The notes beneath the pieces were generated by a model that was given only the letters and a program-made list of their open reading frames with translations, made no database searches and was not told the origin of the DNA. A DNA stretch of 64,000 bases from Neisseriales bacterium (GTDB taxonomy: Bacteria; Pseudomonadota; Gammaproteobacteria; Burkholderiales; UBA11063). Shown here one piece after another: positions 1-9,210 of the stretch; the first letter of the stretch is position 1, and every line of letters starts with the position of its first letter. The translations under genes and the position numbers were made by a program. The stretch spans positions 48,927 through 112,926 of the forward strand of contig SSGX01000021.1 of NCBI GenBank assembly GCA_008017155.1, written 5' to 3'.

Positions 1-1
1 A

Positions 2-227
2 ATTAATGGAATTAAGTATGCACCGTTCATAAGTTTTCCTGAAGGTTATCACACAAATAACAAAAATTATTCAGTCCTATGAAAAAGATGATAATGGTTA
101 TATGGCTATTGAAGTAGGTAAATTTTATAACAATCTTCCAACTGATAAATCATTTAATAAAAAGTTTGAAGTCCTAAATAATGAAAATCACGTATCAATG
201 GTTCCAGTAGGGGGGGTAATGAGCTAA
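2..227 (+). pseudogene. decayed or frameshifted ORF 3' remnant, unknown family
   Basis: Frame 2 reads in from the window edge for 26 codons with protein-like composition (it ends ...FPEGYHTNNKNYSVL) and stops at 80-82. Frame 3 is open from 33 to a TAA at 225-227 and reads ...YEKDDNGYMAIEVGKFYNN and onward. A single frameshift near 60-80 would join the two into one plausible C-terminus. No family is recognised. The stretch 228-362 holds no gene; a weak hairpin at 350-365 (TAACAA/TTGTTA) followed by a T-run overlaps the stop of the next gene and could end this transcript. Confidence 0.3.
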
Positions 228-362
228 GGTTTTTGTTTAACCCTTGTGATACATAGAAAGTTATTTTTAATCCTTAAGGAAGTAATTAATACCGAAAGTT
301 AAAAATCTAGCTATATAGTGCACTCCTTATAGAAAGTAGAAAAGTTACTTAACAATACTTTG

Positions 363-1229
363 TTATTTTTTTAACTCCAGCATTCGTTTTCCGATATAAA
401 TTGCAACCAGAATAACAACTATCCCACAACTTTGAATTAAATTTAGGCGTTCATCAAAAATAAAAAAGGCATAAATTGCAGCAAATATTGGAGATAATAA
501 TAAAAATAATGAGCTAAGTTGTAAGGGTAGAAACTTTACCCCGTAGGCAAGTAAGGTTTGTCCCAGAACCTGTCCAAAAATAGCAATTGCTAATAATATA
601 AACCAACCATATGCTGTTTGGGGAAAAATCACTTCCTGTTTAATTGCGGCTAGGGCAAAAAGTAATATTCCACCAGTTAAACAAACTAGAACCATTACCC
701 GATTAACTGAATAATTACTGGCAGCCTTTTTGATTAAAGTTAAAAATAATGCATAAAATATTGCGGATAGTAAGGCAAGCCAGTCACCAATCAGATGCTT
801 ATGATCAAGATCAGTTTTCCCCATGAGTAAATATAGACCAATAATTGCCAAAATAACACTATAGATAAATCTAAAAGAAACTTTCTCATGAAAAAACACT
901 ATTGAAATCGGAACAATAAAAAATGGTGCCATATTGGTAAGTAAGGTTGCTTCTGCCAGTGAAGTGTATAAAATTGAGACATTATATACGGCAAGATCAA
1001 GTGCAAAAAATAAACCAGATAACATAGAATAAATAATAACTTCACGAGTTAACTTACTAGAATTGGTTTTTTTGCCTGAAAATTTGTCTAGACATAGTAA
1101 TAACGGGATAGTTAATAAAAGCCGATAGGCTCCACTAGCAACCGGTCCAGCCACAGAAAAACGGATAAGTAAACTTGCAAAGACAATACTGGCAATTGCA
1201 AATAGTACGATTGAAATATGTTTATTCAT
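363..1229 (-). CDS. EamA/DMT-family inner-membrane transporter
   Basis: The 288-residue product is almost entirely hydrophobic, with about ten predicted membrane helices in two EamA repeats (about residues 5-135 and 145-282). This is the usual length and layout of drug/metabolite-superfamily transporters. The substrate cannot be read from the sequence; family members move amino acids, sugars, purines or nucleotide-sugars. Its ATG (1227-1229) lies inside the end of the upstream muramidase-like gene, an 8-nt overlap that suggests translational coupling and perhaps a related substrate. That link is inference. Confidence 0.85.
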   Translation of the reverse strand: MNKHISIVLFAIASIVFASLLIRFSVAGPVASGAYRLLLTIPLLLCLDKFSGKKTNSSKLTREVIIYSMLSGLFFALDLAVYNVSILYTSLAEATLLTNMAPFFIVPISIVFFHEKVSFRFIYSVILAIIGLYLLMGKTDLDHKHLIGDWLALLSAIFYALFLTLIKKAASNYSVNRVMVLVCLTGGILLFALAAIKQEVIFPQTAYGWFILLAIAIFGQVLGQTLLAYGVKFLPLQLSSLFLLLSPIFAAIYAFFIFDERLNLIQSCGIVVILVAIYIGKRMLELKK

Positions 1230-2406
1230 CGTTTTCCGGGTAGAGGAGATATTTATTTCTGATTACCGCAAATTTTTTCAATCCAGGCTGCCAACTGCTA
1301 CGAATTTCACTTTCTGTTTTACCTGCAATTATTTGCTGTTTTAAGCTATCATTGCCAGCCAGCTTATCAAAGAAATTAGTGAAAAAATGAGCTTTATCTG
1401 GAAATTCTTTATATGCACGAAGTAGATATTTTAGGTTGATCTTACCGTCAGTTTGTTCTAGTACCTCGTCTGCTGGCATTTGTAGATCCCAGCCATAGCA
1501 TAGTTTTCCATTTAATGGTGGGTTAGTCGCGCCAGACATCGGGTGTGGTGTAAAGCTAAAATCAGTCTTATAATCAGGATGACCTATTACTTGAAATGGC
1601 GTGCTTGTTCCACGTCCAATACTTAGCTGTGTGCCTTCGAACCAGCCAAGACTTGGGTATAGATAAATTGCCGTCATATTAGGTAAATTCGGCGAAGGCT
1701 TATCGGTTAGCTGATACTTACTTGCGTGTGTATAATTTGCAACAGGAATGATAGTTAATTTTAATTGGTGAGATTTATTTTTAGGGCTAAGATCTAGCCA
1801 CTCTTCACCAACAAGCATTCTTGCATATTCGCCGATAGTCATCCCATAAACAATTGGAATAGCCTGCATTCCTACAAAAGATTTATATTTTGGTTCTAAA
1901 ATCGGTCCATCGATATAAAATCCATTTGGGTTTGCTCTATCAAGTATAATTAATTGTTTATTATACTCGCTAGCTGCTTCCATTATCTTTTGTAATGAAG
2001 ATATATAAGTATAATACCTGACACCCACATCTTGAATATCAAAGATAATTACATCTACATCAGCTAAGTCGTTCTTAGTTGGCTTATCTTTTTTACCATA
2101 CAATGATACAATTTTAAATTTAGTATTTGTTGAATTTTGATTAGTAACTGCAAAACCTGCATCTGCTTCAACGTTAAAACCGTGTTCAGGGGTAAATACC
2201 TTAACAATATTAATTTGCTTCTTACTAAGAAAATCAACAATATTCTGTCCATTGACTTGTGAAGAGTTATTGGCAAAGACTGCAACTCTTTTATTGCTAA
2301 TTTGTGATTCATAAAGTTCAAATCTTGCATCACCATTGATTATTGATTCTGCTTGTGCAAAGAAAGGTAATATAATAGAGCAGATGAGAAAAAAGATAAC
2401 CTGCAT
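1222..2406 (-). CDS. NamZ-type exo-beta-N-acetylmuramidase (DUF1343), exported
   Basis: The product matches the DUF1343/YbbC family, whose characterised member NamZ removes terminal MurNAc from peptidoglycan fragments. Recognisable blocks are VFTPEHGF, FDIQDVGVRYYTYI, ILDRANPNGF, YGMTIGEYA and FEGTQLSIGRGTSTPF. The frame is open further upstream, but the ATG at 2404-2406 is preferred because it starts a clean signal peptide (MQVIFFLIC...FFAQAES). The mature enzyme would be periplasmic, about 375 residues. It is co-directional and overlapping with the EamA transporter gene, and divergent from the MFS gene at 2509, so a cell-wall salvage role is possible. Confidence 0.85.
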   Translation of the reverse strand: MQVIFFLICSIILPFFAQAESIINGDARFELYESQISNKRVAVFANNSSQVNGQNIVDFLSKKQINIVKVFTPEHGFNVEADAGFAVTNQNSTNTKFKIVSLYGKKDKPTKNDLADVDVIIFDIQDVGVRYYTYISSLQKIMEAASEYNKQLIILDRANPNGFYIDGPILEPKYKSFVGMQAIPIVYGMTIGEYARMLVGEEWLDLSPKNKSHQLKLTIIPVANYTHASKYQLTDKPSPNLPNMTAIYLYPSLGWFEGTQLSIGRGTSTPFQVIGHPDYKTDFSFTPHPMSGATNPPLNGKLCYGWDLQMPADEVLEQTDGKINLKYLLRAYKEFPDKAHFFTNFFDKLAGNDSLKQQIIAGKTESEIRSSWQPGLKKFAVIRNKYLLYPENDE

Positions 2407-2508
2407 AGTGTAATGCCTAACAATAAATATCAGCGATTTTACTATATTCCTTAATCGGCTATCAGCGGAATATAGTAAAATAGGCAATAAATTTTGTTTA
2501 AAAGTATT

Positions 2509-3750
2509 ATGTCAGTTAAAATTTATAAATCTCAAATTGATACTTTCATCTTGGTGGTAATTCTTACCATGATTGGTTTTTATAATTCACTGGCATTTAT
2601 CAAAACTCAAGATTATATCTTTCATCATTTTAGTGCGACGGGAGATATAATCTTCTCAATTTCTTTTATTAACGCTTTATCTTTTCTTTTTCGCCCATTG
2701 GGTGGTACGATTCGTTCTTTATTTCACCACAAAATTAAAAGACCATTATTGCCATACTTTGTTTTGGTATATGCTTTTTATAATATTGCTGTCATTAATC
2801 TTGTTGTCTATTTCCCAATTAACTATGCTATTGCCACCTTGATTTTTAACTGTATTTTGATCGGGATCTTACTTGGGGCGATCTACCCAGAAGCAATAGT
2901 TAGAATCCTAGATAAAGATAGACTTTCGCCAGCTCGGAAGGTGTTTGTTGGCAATTGTTATTTTATTGCGGTTTATTTTGGCGCTGCATTTACGAAGCTT
3001 ACTCTTGCCGATGTAAATAATCCAATCTATAAAATAATAATTTCTTTGATGCCACTAATCTTCTGTATTTTTGCGATTTATTTTTATCTTCATACCCGCA
3101 GGGAACTATCAGAGAGTGAAGAAAAGGCAGTATTATATGAAGCTGTAAATTCAGTTATCTGTGTTAGAAATAATTTCTGGACTATCATTAGATTTACCTG
3201 CTTTTTGACTTTTGTGACAAGTCTAAATGCTTTTTTTTCAACAGTAATGCCATTTTATCTAGTGCGTTATCTTAATTATACCGAAAGTAGCGTTTTTAAT
3301 TTGCAGGTTGTCATTTTTCTATTTTCAATTGCAGGGTTAGTTATTGGAGCTATCTTTCATCAAAAATTGGGGCGCAGGTTACACATAGTGCTTGGCTTAT
3401 TAATCAAGATTATTTTATACTTTCTATTTAAGGCTTATATCAAGAATGATTATATTCAAATCCTAGTTTTTGAATCAATTTGTATGCTTTTTGTTGGATT
3501 GATGCTATCAAAAATCCTAACGGTTCTTGATAGTATTTTTGAAGTAAAATATAAATTTGGCTCAATTAGCATTATCTATAATCTTACTTTTGGCTTTTTT
3601 AGCGGCTTGGGTGTATTTTTGTCGACTTATCTGATTAGTAAATCAGGTAATCTGTATGTTCCCTCAATAATTATCATTACTTTCAGCTATTTATCTCTCG
3701 TAAGCCTATGGTTTACTCCTAATAAAGATTTCTTTCGCTATGTTAAATAA
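2509..3750 (+). CDS. MFS transporter, ProP/MHS-like
   Basis: The 413-residue protein has about twelve membrane segments. The stretch FRPLGGTIRSLFHHKIKRP after helix 2 resembles the RPLGG...G.GR loop of metabolite:H+ symporters (ProP/KgtP group), though divergent. An upstream in-frame TTG at 2494 exists, but the ATG at 2509 is the better start because it leads directly into MSVKIYKSQID. It diverges from the muramidase-like gene across about 100 nt and converges on lptG. The substrate cannot be predicted; osmolytes or organic acids are the usual cargo of the group. Confidence 0.75.
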   Translation: MSVKIYKSQIDTFILVVILTMIGFYNSLAFIKTQDYIFHHFSATGDIIFSISFINALSFLFRPLGGTIRSLFHHKIKRPLLPYFVLVYAFYNIAVINLVVYFPINYAIATLIFNCILIGILLGAIYPEAIVRILDKDRLSPARKVFVGNCYFIAVYFGAAFTKLTLADVNNPIYKIIISLMPLIFCIFAIYFYLHTRRELSESEEKAVLYEAVNSVICVRNNFWTIIRFTCFLTFVTSLNAFFSTVMPFYLVRYLNYTESSVFNLQVVIFLFSIAGLVIGAIFHQKLGRRLHIVLGLLIKIILYFLFKAYIKNDYIQILVFESICMLFVGLMLSKILTVLDSIFEVKYKFGSISIIYNLTFGFFSGLGVFLSTYLISKSGNLYVPSIIIITFSYLSLVSLWFTPNKDFFRYVK

Positions 3751-3767
3751 TAATGGTAATTTATTAG

Positions 3768-4850
3768 TTAGCCCTCTTTTTTAAGAATAACTAGCCAGCC
3801 TATACCAAATAATAATATAGTAGGAACTATAGCGGATAGTATTGCATTCCAATTATATATTACAGCAATGAAGCCAATTAATTTATTGCTAAAAAAGAAT
3901 GCTACGCCTATTAAAATACCAAAAAAAAGTTTTGTACTCAGATTAATATTTCGTCCATTGTTGGGTATAAAACCAATCGCGATAAACGCCATTGAAATAC
4001 AAGCAATTGGATAAAGTAGTTTACTCCAAAATGCAATTTCATAACGGTTGACTGCCTGATTATTATTTTTTAGATGATCAATGTATTTCGATAAACCAAA
4101 TGCTGGCATATCTTCTGGTGCTATTACTAACACATTAAAATAACTGGGGTCAATGCTAGATTTCCAGTTTAATTCATTTGGTTTTTCAATTATTATCTTA
4201 TCACTTGAATAATTATAAACTATAGGAAAATGTAGATCCCATCCATGTATCCCTGTTTGATAGCTAGCACTTTCGGCAACTATATATTTTTTTAATTGCT
4301 GCTTATCATCATAAGCAAATATTTGGATTCCTCGAATGGTATTACTATCATTTTGATCTATCTGTTTAATATTTATAATATTATGCTCACCATCTTTACT
4401 CCATACTCCCGAAGATAGTTCGGTAGAAATTTGCTCATTCATCTTATTCATTTTATATACTTTGGCGAAATGGCTCGAGGTTGGAGCTATTACTTCACCA
4501 ACTAGAAATGTAATAACCGTAAAGATTATTCCAAAAATTGCAAGTATTTTGGTTATATCACCAAGCGAAATACCAGAAGTACGCATTATTGCATATTCTG
4601 AAGTTTTTACTAGTCCAAGCATACCAGTCATCACACCAATTAAAACAGCAAGCGGCACGAGCAAGTATATATATGTAGGAAGTAATGCACCAAGATAAAT
4701 GAACATTGATAAGGTAGTATAACTCCCTTTTCCAACACTGCTAATCTCACTAATTGCATTAACAATAGTATAGATCATTGAGAATGCAAATAATAATGTT
4801 ACAGTATTAAGAAAGCATTTTTTTAGTATATAGCGGGAGAGTGTATTCAT
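3768..4850 (-). CDS. lptG: LPS export ABC permease LptG
   Basis: LptG pairs with LptF in the LptB2FG complex that extracts lipopolysaccharide from the inner membrane and feeds the LptC-A-D bridge. The product (about 360 residues) has the YjgP/YjgQ architecture: three N-terminal helices, a periplasmic beta-jellyroll (about residues 130-265) and three C-terminal helices. The frame is open upstream, but the ATG at 4848-4850 (MNTLSRYILKKCF) is right for the family and gives an ATGA overlap with the lptF stop. It lies last in an lptF-lptG operon. Confidence 0.93.
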   Translation of the reverse strand: MNTLSRYILKKCFLNTVTLLFAFSMIYTIVNAISEISSVGKGSYTTLSMFIYLGALLPTYIYLLVPLAVLIGVMTGMLGLVKTSEYAIMRTSGISLGDITKILAIFGIIFTVITFLVGEVIAPTSSHFAKVYKMNKMNEQISTELSSGVWSKDGEHNIINIKQIDQNDSNTIRGIQIFAYDDKQQLKKYIVAESASYQTGIHGWDLHFPIVYNYSSDKIIIEKPNELNWKSSIDPSYFNVLVIAPEDMPAFGLSKYIDHLKNNNQAVNRYEIAFWSKLLYPIACISMAFIAIGFIPNNGRNINLSTKLFFGILIGVAFFFSNKLIGFIAVIYNWNAILSAIVPTILLFGIGWLVILKKEG

Positions 4851-5944
4851 TTGTTTTTTGAGCGGAAATAACCATTTGGTTTGGTTTTTACGTAGGTAAG
4901 TGCAATTGCAATACCAATGATGATTATATGAACTGGCATGGTCCATAATGCCGAGTAAATTTTATCATCATTAATTTGTGCATTAATAGTCATAATTATA
5001 TTTTGATAGACACCATAGATAATTGGCGGAAAAATGAATACCAGGCTATTTTGTACTCTTGAGGTTTGCATACTTAATGGTACGGCGATTAATCCCATTA
5101 CAAAAGTCATAATCATTATGGATACTCGCCAAGAGAGCTCTCCTCGATTATGAGGCTCGGCATATAGGCGAATTAAATCTCTTGTTGGGTAGGATTGGGT
5201 ATTTAATTGAGCACGATCTCGGTCTGGATCATATGCTTGTTTTAGTGTCGCAGTGAAGGTTTTAAATGACATTAATAAGATACTACCACTTTCATAATTA
5301 TCAAGCTGATAACGATTGCCATTAAAAAGAGTTAACTTAATCATACCTTGATTATTGCTAACTTTACCTTCATTAGCAGTTATGTTATAGCTAATATTAC
5401 TTTCATCCTGATATTTAAGAAATATGTTTTTAGCATAGCCGTCATTTAATGAAAATTTCTCGATATAATAAACATCTTTATTATCCGGTGATTCTCTGAA
5501 AATACCCTCAGTTAGAGCCATTGTAGCTGATTGTTTAGCTAGGAAATTTGCATATTGATTTGATTGTCTAACAGCCCAAGGAGTTATCAACATAGAGCAT
5601 ACTCCACAGGTGATTGCTAATGGAGTTACAAAAATTGCCGTTTGTTTAAGCCAACGAAAGGGCGATATACCACATGAAAGCCAGATTGCTAACTCATGAT
5701 CTTTAGAATAGCGATTAAAAGTAATTACGATTGATAAAAAAGTCGCAATATTTAATATCATTGGAAAGCTAGCAAGGGTACCATACAATGTCAATGTAAA
5801 TAGTGTAACTTTTGGTATATGCCCACTTGAAGCTTGGTCTAGTAATTTGAATAATTCTGTTATCGGCAGGATAATAACCAACACGATCAAGATGCGCGCA
5901 GCATTAGCCACAAGTTCGCGATAAAAAACGTTCTTTATTAACAT
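4847..5944 (-). CDS. lptF: LPS export ABC permease LptF
   Basis: LptF is the other transmembrane half of the lipopolysaccharide exporter. The start at 5942-5944 (MLIKNVFYRELVANAAR) fits the conserved LptF N-terminus; the open frame further upstream overlaps pepA on the other strand and looks non-coding. The product is 365 residues with helices near 10-35, 50-80 and 95-125, a periplasmic domain, then three C-terminal helices. It is divergent from pepA, the usual arrangement in beta- and gammaproteobacteria, and overlaps lptG by 4 nt. Confidence 0.93.
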   Translation of the reverse strand: MLIKNVFYRELVANAARILIVLVIILPITELFKLLDQASSGHIPKVTLFTLTLYGTLASFPMILNIATFLSIVITFNRYSKDHELAIWLSCGISPFRWLKQTAIFVTPLAITCGVCSMLITPWAVRQSNQYANFLAKQSATMALTEGIFRESPDNKDVYYIEKFSLNDGYAKNIFLKYQDESNISYNITANEGKVSNNQGMIKLTLFNGNRYQLDNYESGSILLMSFKTFTATLKQAYDPDRDRAQLNTQSYPTRDLIRLYAEPHNRGELSWRVSIMIMTFVMGLIAVPLSMQTSRVQNSLVFIFPPIIYGVYQNIIMTINAQINDDKIYSALWTMPVHIIIIGIAIALTYVKTKPNGYFRSKNK

Positions 5945-6016
5945 AATAAATGCTAGAATATCGTAATTGGAGTATTTTAACACATATGTGTCGCAATCAG
6001 GAAAGGTAGTTTGATT

Positions 6017-7465
6017 ATGCAGTTTAAATTTAAGCATTCTAAGATAGCATTTAGTGAAAAAAGTAAAGGTGGAAGTGGTTTTAATGTACTTATTGATTTT
6101 GCTAGCCAATTGAAAACTACCTACATTGAAGCAAGTAAAACTGATAAAAAATTCATTACTGAAGATACTAGCAAGGCTGGTACCATTCTTGTCCATGCTA
6201 ATAACCTTTATCTGAGTTTAGGCGAAAAAGATAAATATAGTGCAGCCACCGTACTAGCAGTTGCATCTAGTTTGGCTAGATTTATTTCCAGCAAGAAAAT
6301 AGATGAATTAAATTTACATTTTAAAGATAGCCAAGCTTTCGCTGGCGATGAAATTCAATTACCTGAATTTACCGAACAGTTTTTAGTTGAATTAGTTAAT
6401 TCTCTATATTATTTTGACGAATTTAAGAGTGAAAAAAATCCTCTCGCTTTGAGTAAAGTTAATATCCTAAGTAATCTTGATTTATCAAAATCAATAAATG
6501 ATGCAATATCACTTCTTGAAGGATTGTTTATCGTTAGAGATCTAGGGAATAACCCACCAAATGTTGCAACACCAACTTATCTGGGTAATGTAGCCAAAGA
6601 TTTTGAAAAAATCAATAAAAATGTAAATGCTGAAATTCTTGCCGAAAAAGAAATAAAAGAGCTTGGCATGAATACCTTTCTTGGTGTTGCAAAGGGTTCT
6701 AAAGAAGAACCGCGTTTCATTAAGCTTGAGTATAAAGGTGGCAAGAAAAATGCAAAACCGATAATTCTAGTTGGTAAGGGCATTACATTTGATTCGGGTG
6801 GTATTAGTCTAAAACCTGGTGCCAATATGGATGATATGAAATATGATATGTGTGGTGCTGCAACCGTATTAGGAGTTTTTGCAGCAGTTGCGAGCCTTGG
6901 ACTTGAAGTTAATCTTATTACTCTTGTTGCCGCTTGTGAAAATATGCCTTCGGGTAAAGCGCAGAAACCAGGGGATATAGTTACAACTATGGCTGGTAAG
7001 ACCGTTGAAATACTTAATACAGATGCGGAAGGACGCTTGATTTTATGTGATGCCCTTCATTATGCAAAACGTTTTAAACCAGAATTTGTAGTTGATGTTG
7101 CTACTCTAACTGGAGCATGCGTAATTGCTCTTGGTAGTGCGGCTAGTGGTCTTTATGTGAATGATGAAGATTTATATACAGATATTCAGGCTGCATCTGT
7201 AAAAGCTAACGATAAAGTTTGGCGAATGCCGTTATTTGATGAATATAGCAAAATGATCCAAGGTAACCATGCTGATTTACTCAATATAGGTGGTTGGGGT
7301 GGTAAAGGTGGTAGTGCAACAGCAGCAGCTTTTTTAAAAGAGTTTGTCGATTATAAATGGGCGCATCTTGATATTGCTGGTGTCGCTAACTCTCCTGAAG
7401 CTAAAGGTGCTACCGGACGACCATTTAAGGTGCTAGTTGAATTAATTCGCGCAAAAGCTAGCTAG
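6017..7465 (+). CDS. pepA: leucyl aminopeptidase PepA (M17)
   Basis: This is a cytosolic, two-metal hexameric aminopeptidase that removes N-terminal residues from peptides; in E. coli it also binds DNA. Family signatures are intact: GKGITFDSGGISLKPG (metal-binding Lys and Asp), ENMPSGKAQKPGD and the M17 hallmark NTDAEGRLILCDAL with its catalytic Arg. Length (482 residues) is normal. An in-frame TTG sits two codons upstream at 6011, but the ATG at 6017 is the likelier start. The divergent lptF start lies about 70 nt away, so both promoters share that space. Confidence 0.95.
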   Translation: MQFKFKHSKIAFSEKSKGGSGFNVLIDFASQLKTTYIEASKTDKKFITEDTSKAGTILVHANNLYLSLGEKDKYSAATVLAVASSLARFISSKKIDELNLHFKDSQAFAGDEIQLPEFTEQFLVELVNSLYYFDEFKSEKNPLALSKVNILSNLDLSKSINDAISLLEGLFIVRDLGNNPPNVATPTYLGNVAKDFEKINKNVNAEILAEKEIKELGMNTFLGVAKGSKEEPRFIKLEYKGGKKNAKPIILVGKGITFDSGGISLKPGANMDDMKYDMCGAATVLGVFAAVASLGLEVNLITLVAACENMPSGKAQKPGDIVTTMAGKTVEILNTDAEGRLILCDALHYAKRFKPEFVVDVATLTGACVIALGSAASGLYVNDEDLYTDIQAASVKANDKVWRMPLFDEYSKMIQGNHADLLNIGGWGGKGGSATAAAFLKEFVDYKWAHLDIAGVANSPEAKGATGRPFKVLVELIRAKAS

Positions 7466-7471
7466 GCTTTG

Positions 7472-7480
7472 TGCTATAAT
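7472..7480 (+). promoter_or_regulatory. extended -10 promoter for ndk
   Basis: TGCTATAAT is a consensus TATAAT with an upstream TG dinucleotide, 35 nt before the ndk ATG. No convincing -35 is seen, as expected for an extended -10 promoter. The same core recurs before tsaE and the RRM gene. Confidence 0.6.
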
Positions 7481-7515
7481 CTTGGCTTTAAAAATATATT
7501 CAAAGGTATTATGTA

Positions 7516-7947
7516 ATGGCTTTAGAAAGAACTATATCAATTGTTAAACCAGACGCTGTTGGTAAAAATGTGATTGGGAAAATATACTCTCGTTTTGAAG
7601 ATGCTGGTTTAAAAGTAGTTGCGGCAAAGATGAAACATCTTTCGCAAAAAGAAGCTGAAGGTTTTTATGCAGTTCATAAAGAGCGTCCTTTTTTTAAAGA
7701 TTTAGTATCTTTTATGACATCTGGTCCAGTAATGATACAGGTTCTTGAAGGTGAGAATGCGGTAGCTAAAAATCGTGAAATTATGGGTGCAACAAACCCT
7801 AAAGATGCTGCTGCCGGTACAATTCGTGCTGATTTTGCTAGCTCAATTGATGAAAATGCTGTGCATGGTTCTGATAGTGCTGAAAATGCAGCAATAGAAA
7901 TAGCTTATTTCTTTTCTGCAACTGAAATCTGCCCACGTACCAGATAA
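7516..7947 (+). CDS. ndk: nucleoside diphosphate kinase
   Basis: Ndk transfers the gamma phosphate of ATP to other (d)NDPs through a phosphohistidine. The 143-residue product starts [15 protein letters not shown] and keeps the active-site block [12 protein letters not shown], in which the His is the phosphorylated residue. It opens the conserved ndk-rlmN-pilW-ispG-hisS gene order of betaproteobacteria, but here an intrinsic terminator and a new promoter separate it from rlmN. Confidence 0.97.
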   Translation: MALERTISIVKPDAVGKNVIGKIYSRFEDAGLKVVAAKMKHLSQKEAEGFYAVHKERPFFKDLVSFMTSGPVMIQVLEGENAVAKNREIMGATNPKDAAAGTIRADFASSIDENAVHGSDSAENAAIEIAYFFSATEICPRTR

Positions 7948-7971
7948 GCATAAGTATTTATGACTATGATA

Positions 7972-8000
7972 AATCGTGGCAATAGTTGCCGCGATTTTTT
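7972..8000 (+). terminator. intrinsic terminator after ndk
   Basis: An 11-bp stem (AATCGTGGCAA / TTGCCGCGATT, one G-U pair) with a 3-nt loop is followed directly by a T-run. It lies 24 nt after the ndk stop. Confidence 0.8.
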
Positions 8001-8037
8001 ATGTGTGGCGTCTGATAAATTAAGACTTTCTAATAAG

Positions 8038-8067
8038 TTGCTAGAGCGTATTGTATTGTTATATAAT
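8038..8067 (+). promoter_or_regulatory. putative promoter for rlmN
   Basis: TTGCTA (8038-8043) and TATAAT (8062-8067) are 18 nt apart, about 45 nt before the rlmN ATG and downstream of the ndk terminator. The position supports a separate transcription start for the rlmN operon. Confidence 0.45.
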
Positions 8068-8111
8068 AACTCTTAGGGTGTACAGGCTCAAATTATCATA
8101 AGAATGAAATA

Positions 8112-9206
8112 ATGAAAATTAATTTGTTAAATTTTACTTTACCAAAATTAGAAGAATATTTTCTAAGTATTGATGAAAAAAAATTTCGTGCGCGGCAGGT
8201 TTTTCGCTGGATGCATATTTATGGTGCTGAAACCTTTGCTGAAATGACGGATCTTGCCAAATCACTCCGAGCAAAGCTTGAAGAGATTGCTACGATTGAA
8301 GTCCCTAAGCTTGTTACTGAAGGAGTCTCTAGCGATGGTACCCGCAAATGGGCGCTTGAAGTTGGTAATGGTAATAAAATTGAAGCTGTATTTATTCCGG
8401 AAGATGATCGCGGAACTTTATGTGTTTCATCTCAGGTTGGTTGTGCCTTAGAATGTCAGTTTTGCTCAACAGCAAGACAGGGATTTAATCGTAATTTAAC
8501 TCCAGGTGAAATTGTTGGACAGCTTTGGTGGGCAAACAAACGTCTTGGACGCGATCCAAAAGGTGAAAAGCTAATTACTAATGTTGTTATGATGGGTATG
8601 GGTGAGCCGCTAGCTAATTATGATAATGTAATTGATGCCATGAAAATTATTCTTGATGATAATGCATATAACTTATCAAAGCGGAAGTTGACACTTTCTA
8701 CAAGTGGTATGATACCAGGTCTTGATCGTTTGGGCGATGATTGCCCAGTTTCGTTAGCAATAAGTCTACATGCTTCGAATGATGTAGTTCGTGATCAAAT
8801 TATTCCATTAAATAAAAAATATCCGATTGCGGAACTTTTAGAAGCTTGTAAACGCTATTTACAGAAATCACCCAAAGATTATGTAACATTTGAATATGTA
8901 ATGTTAAAAGATGTAAATGATAACCTTGAACATGCTATTGAATTATCTAGTCTAGTAAAAGGTATTGAGTGTAAGTTTAATTTAATTCCTTTTAATCCAT
9001 TTCCCAATTCTGGTTTCGAGTCTTCAAGTATGAATCAGATCGTTAGGTTTCAAAGAATATTACAAAATGCTGGCTATATTACGACAGTTAGAAAGACCCG
9101 TGGTGATGATATTGATGCAGCTTGTGGTCAATTAGTTGGTAAAGTTAATGATAAGACTAAACGTCAGGAAAAATGGAAAAACTTTATTCCTTTGCAAGAG
9201 GTTTAA
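8112..9206 (+). CDS. rlmN: dual-specificity 23S rRNA/tRNA m2A methyltransferase RlmN
   Basis: This radical SAM enzyme methylates C2 of A2503 in 23S rRNA and A37 of some tRNAs. The CxxxCxxC cluster motif is at Cys111, Cys115 and Cys118 (CALECQFC), followed by [30 protein letters not shown] and the C-terminal Cys in DAACGQL, which forms the covalent RNA intermediate in the family, are present. Length (364) is normal. It is followed after 4 nt by the TPR-LysM lipoprotein gene, as in the classical rlmN-pilW order. Confidence 0.97.
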   Translation: MKINLLNFTLPKLEEYFLSIDEKKFRARQVFRWMHIYGAETFAEMTDLAKSLRAKLEEIATIEVPKLVTEGVSSDGTRKWALEVGNGNKIEAVFIPEDDRGTLCVSSQVGCALECQFCSTARQGFNRNLTPGEIVGQLWWANKRLGRDPKGEKLITNVVMMGMGEPLANYDNVIDAMKIILDDNAYNLSKRKLTLSTSGMIPGLDRLGDDCPVSLAISLHASNDVVRDQIIPLNKKYPIAELLEACKRYLQKSPKDYVTFEYVMLKDVNDNLEHAIELSSLVKGIECKFNLIPFNPFPNSGFESSSMNQIVRFQRILQNAGYITTVRKTRGDDIDAACGQLVGKVNDKTKRQEKWKNFIPLQEV

Positions 9207-9210
9207 TTAG

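Noticed and set aside
4851..4946. Upstream extension of lptG
   Set aside because: The added residues precede the conserved MNTLSRYILKK start and overlap lptF heavily.
5945..6196. Upstream extension of lptF
   Set aside because: It overlaps the start of pepA on the opposite strand; the extra residues do not resemble LptF.
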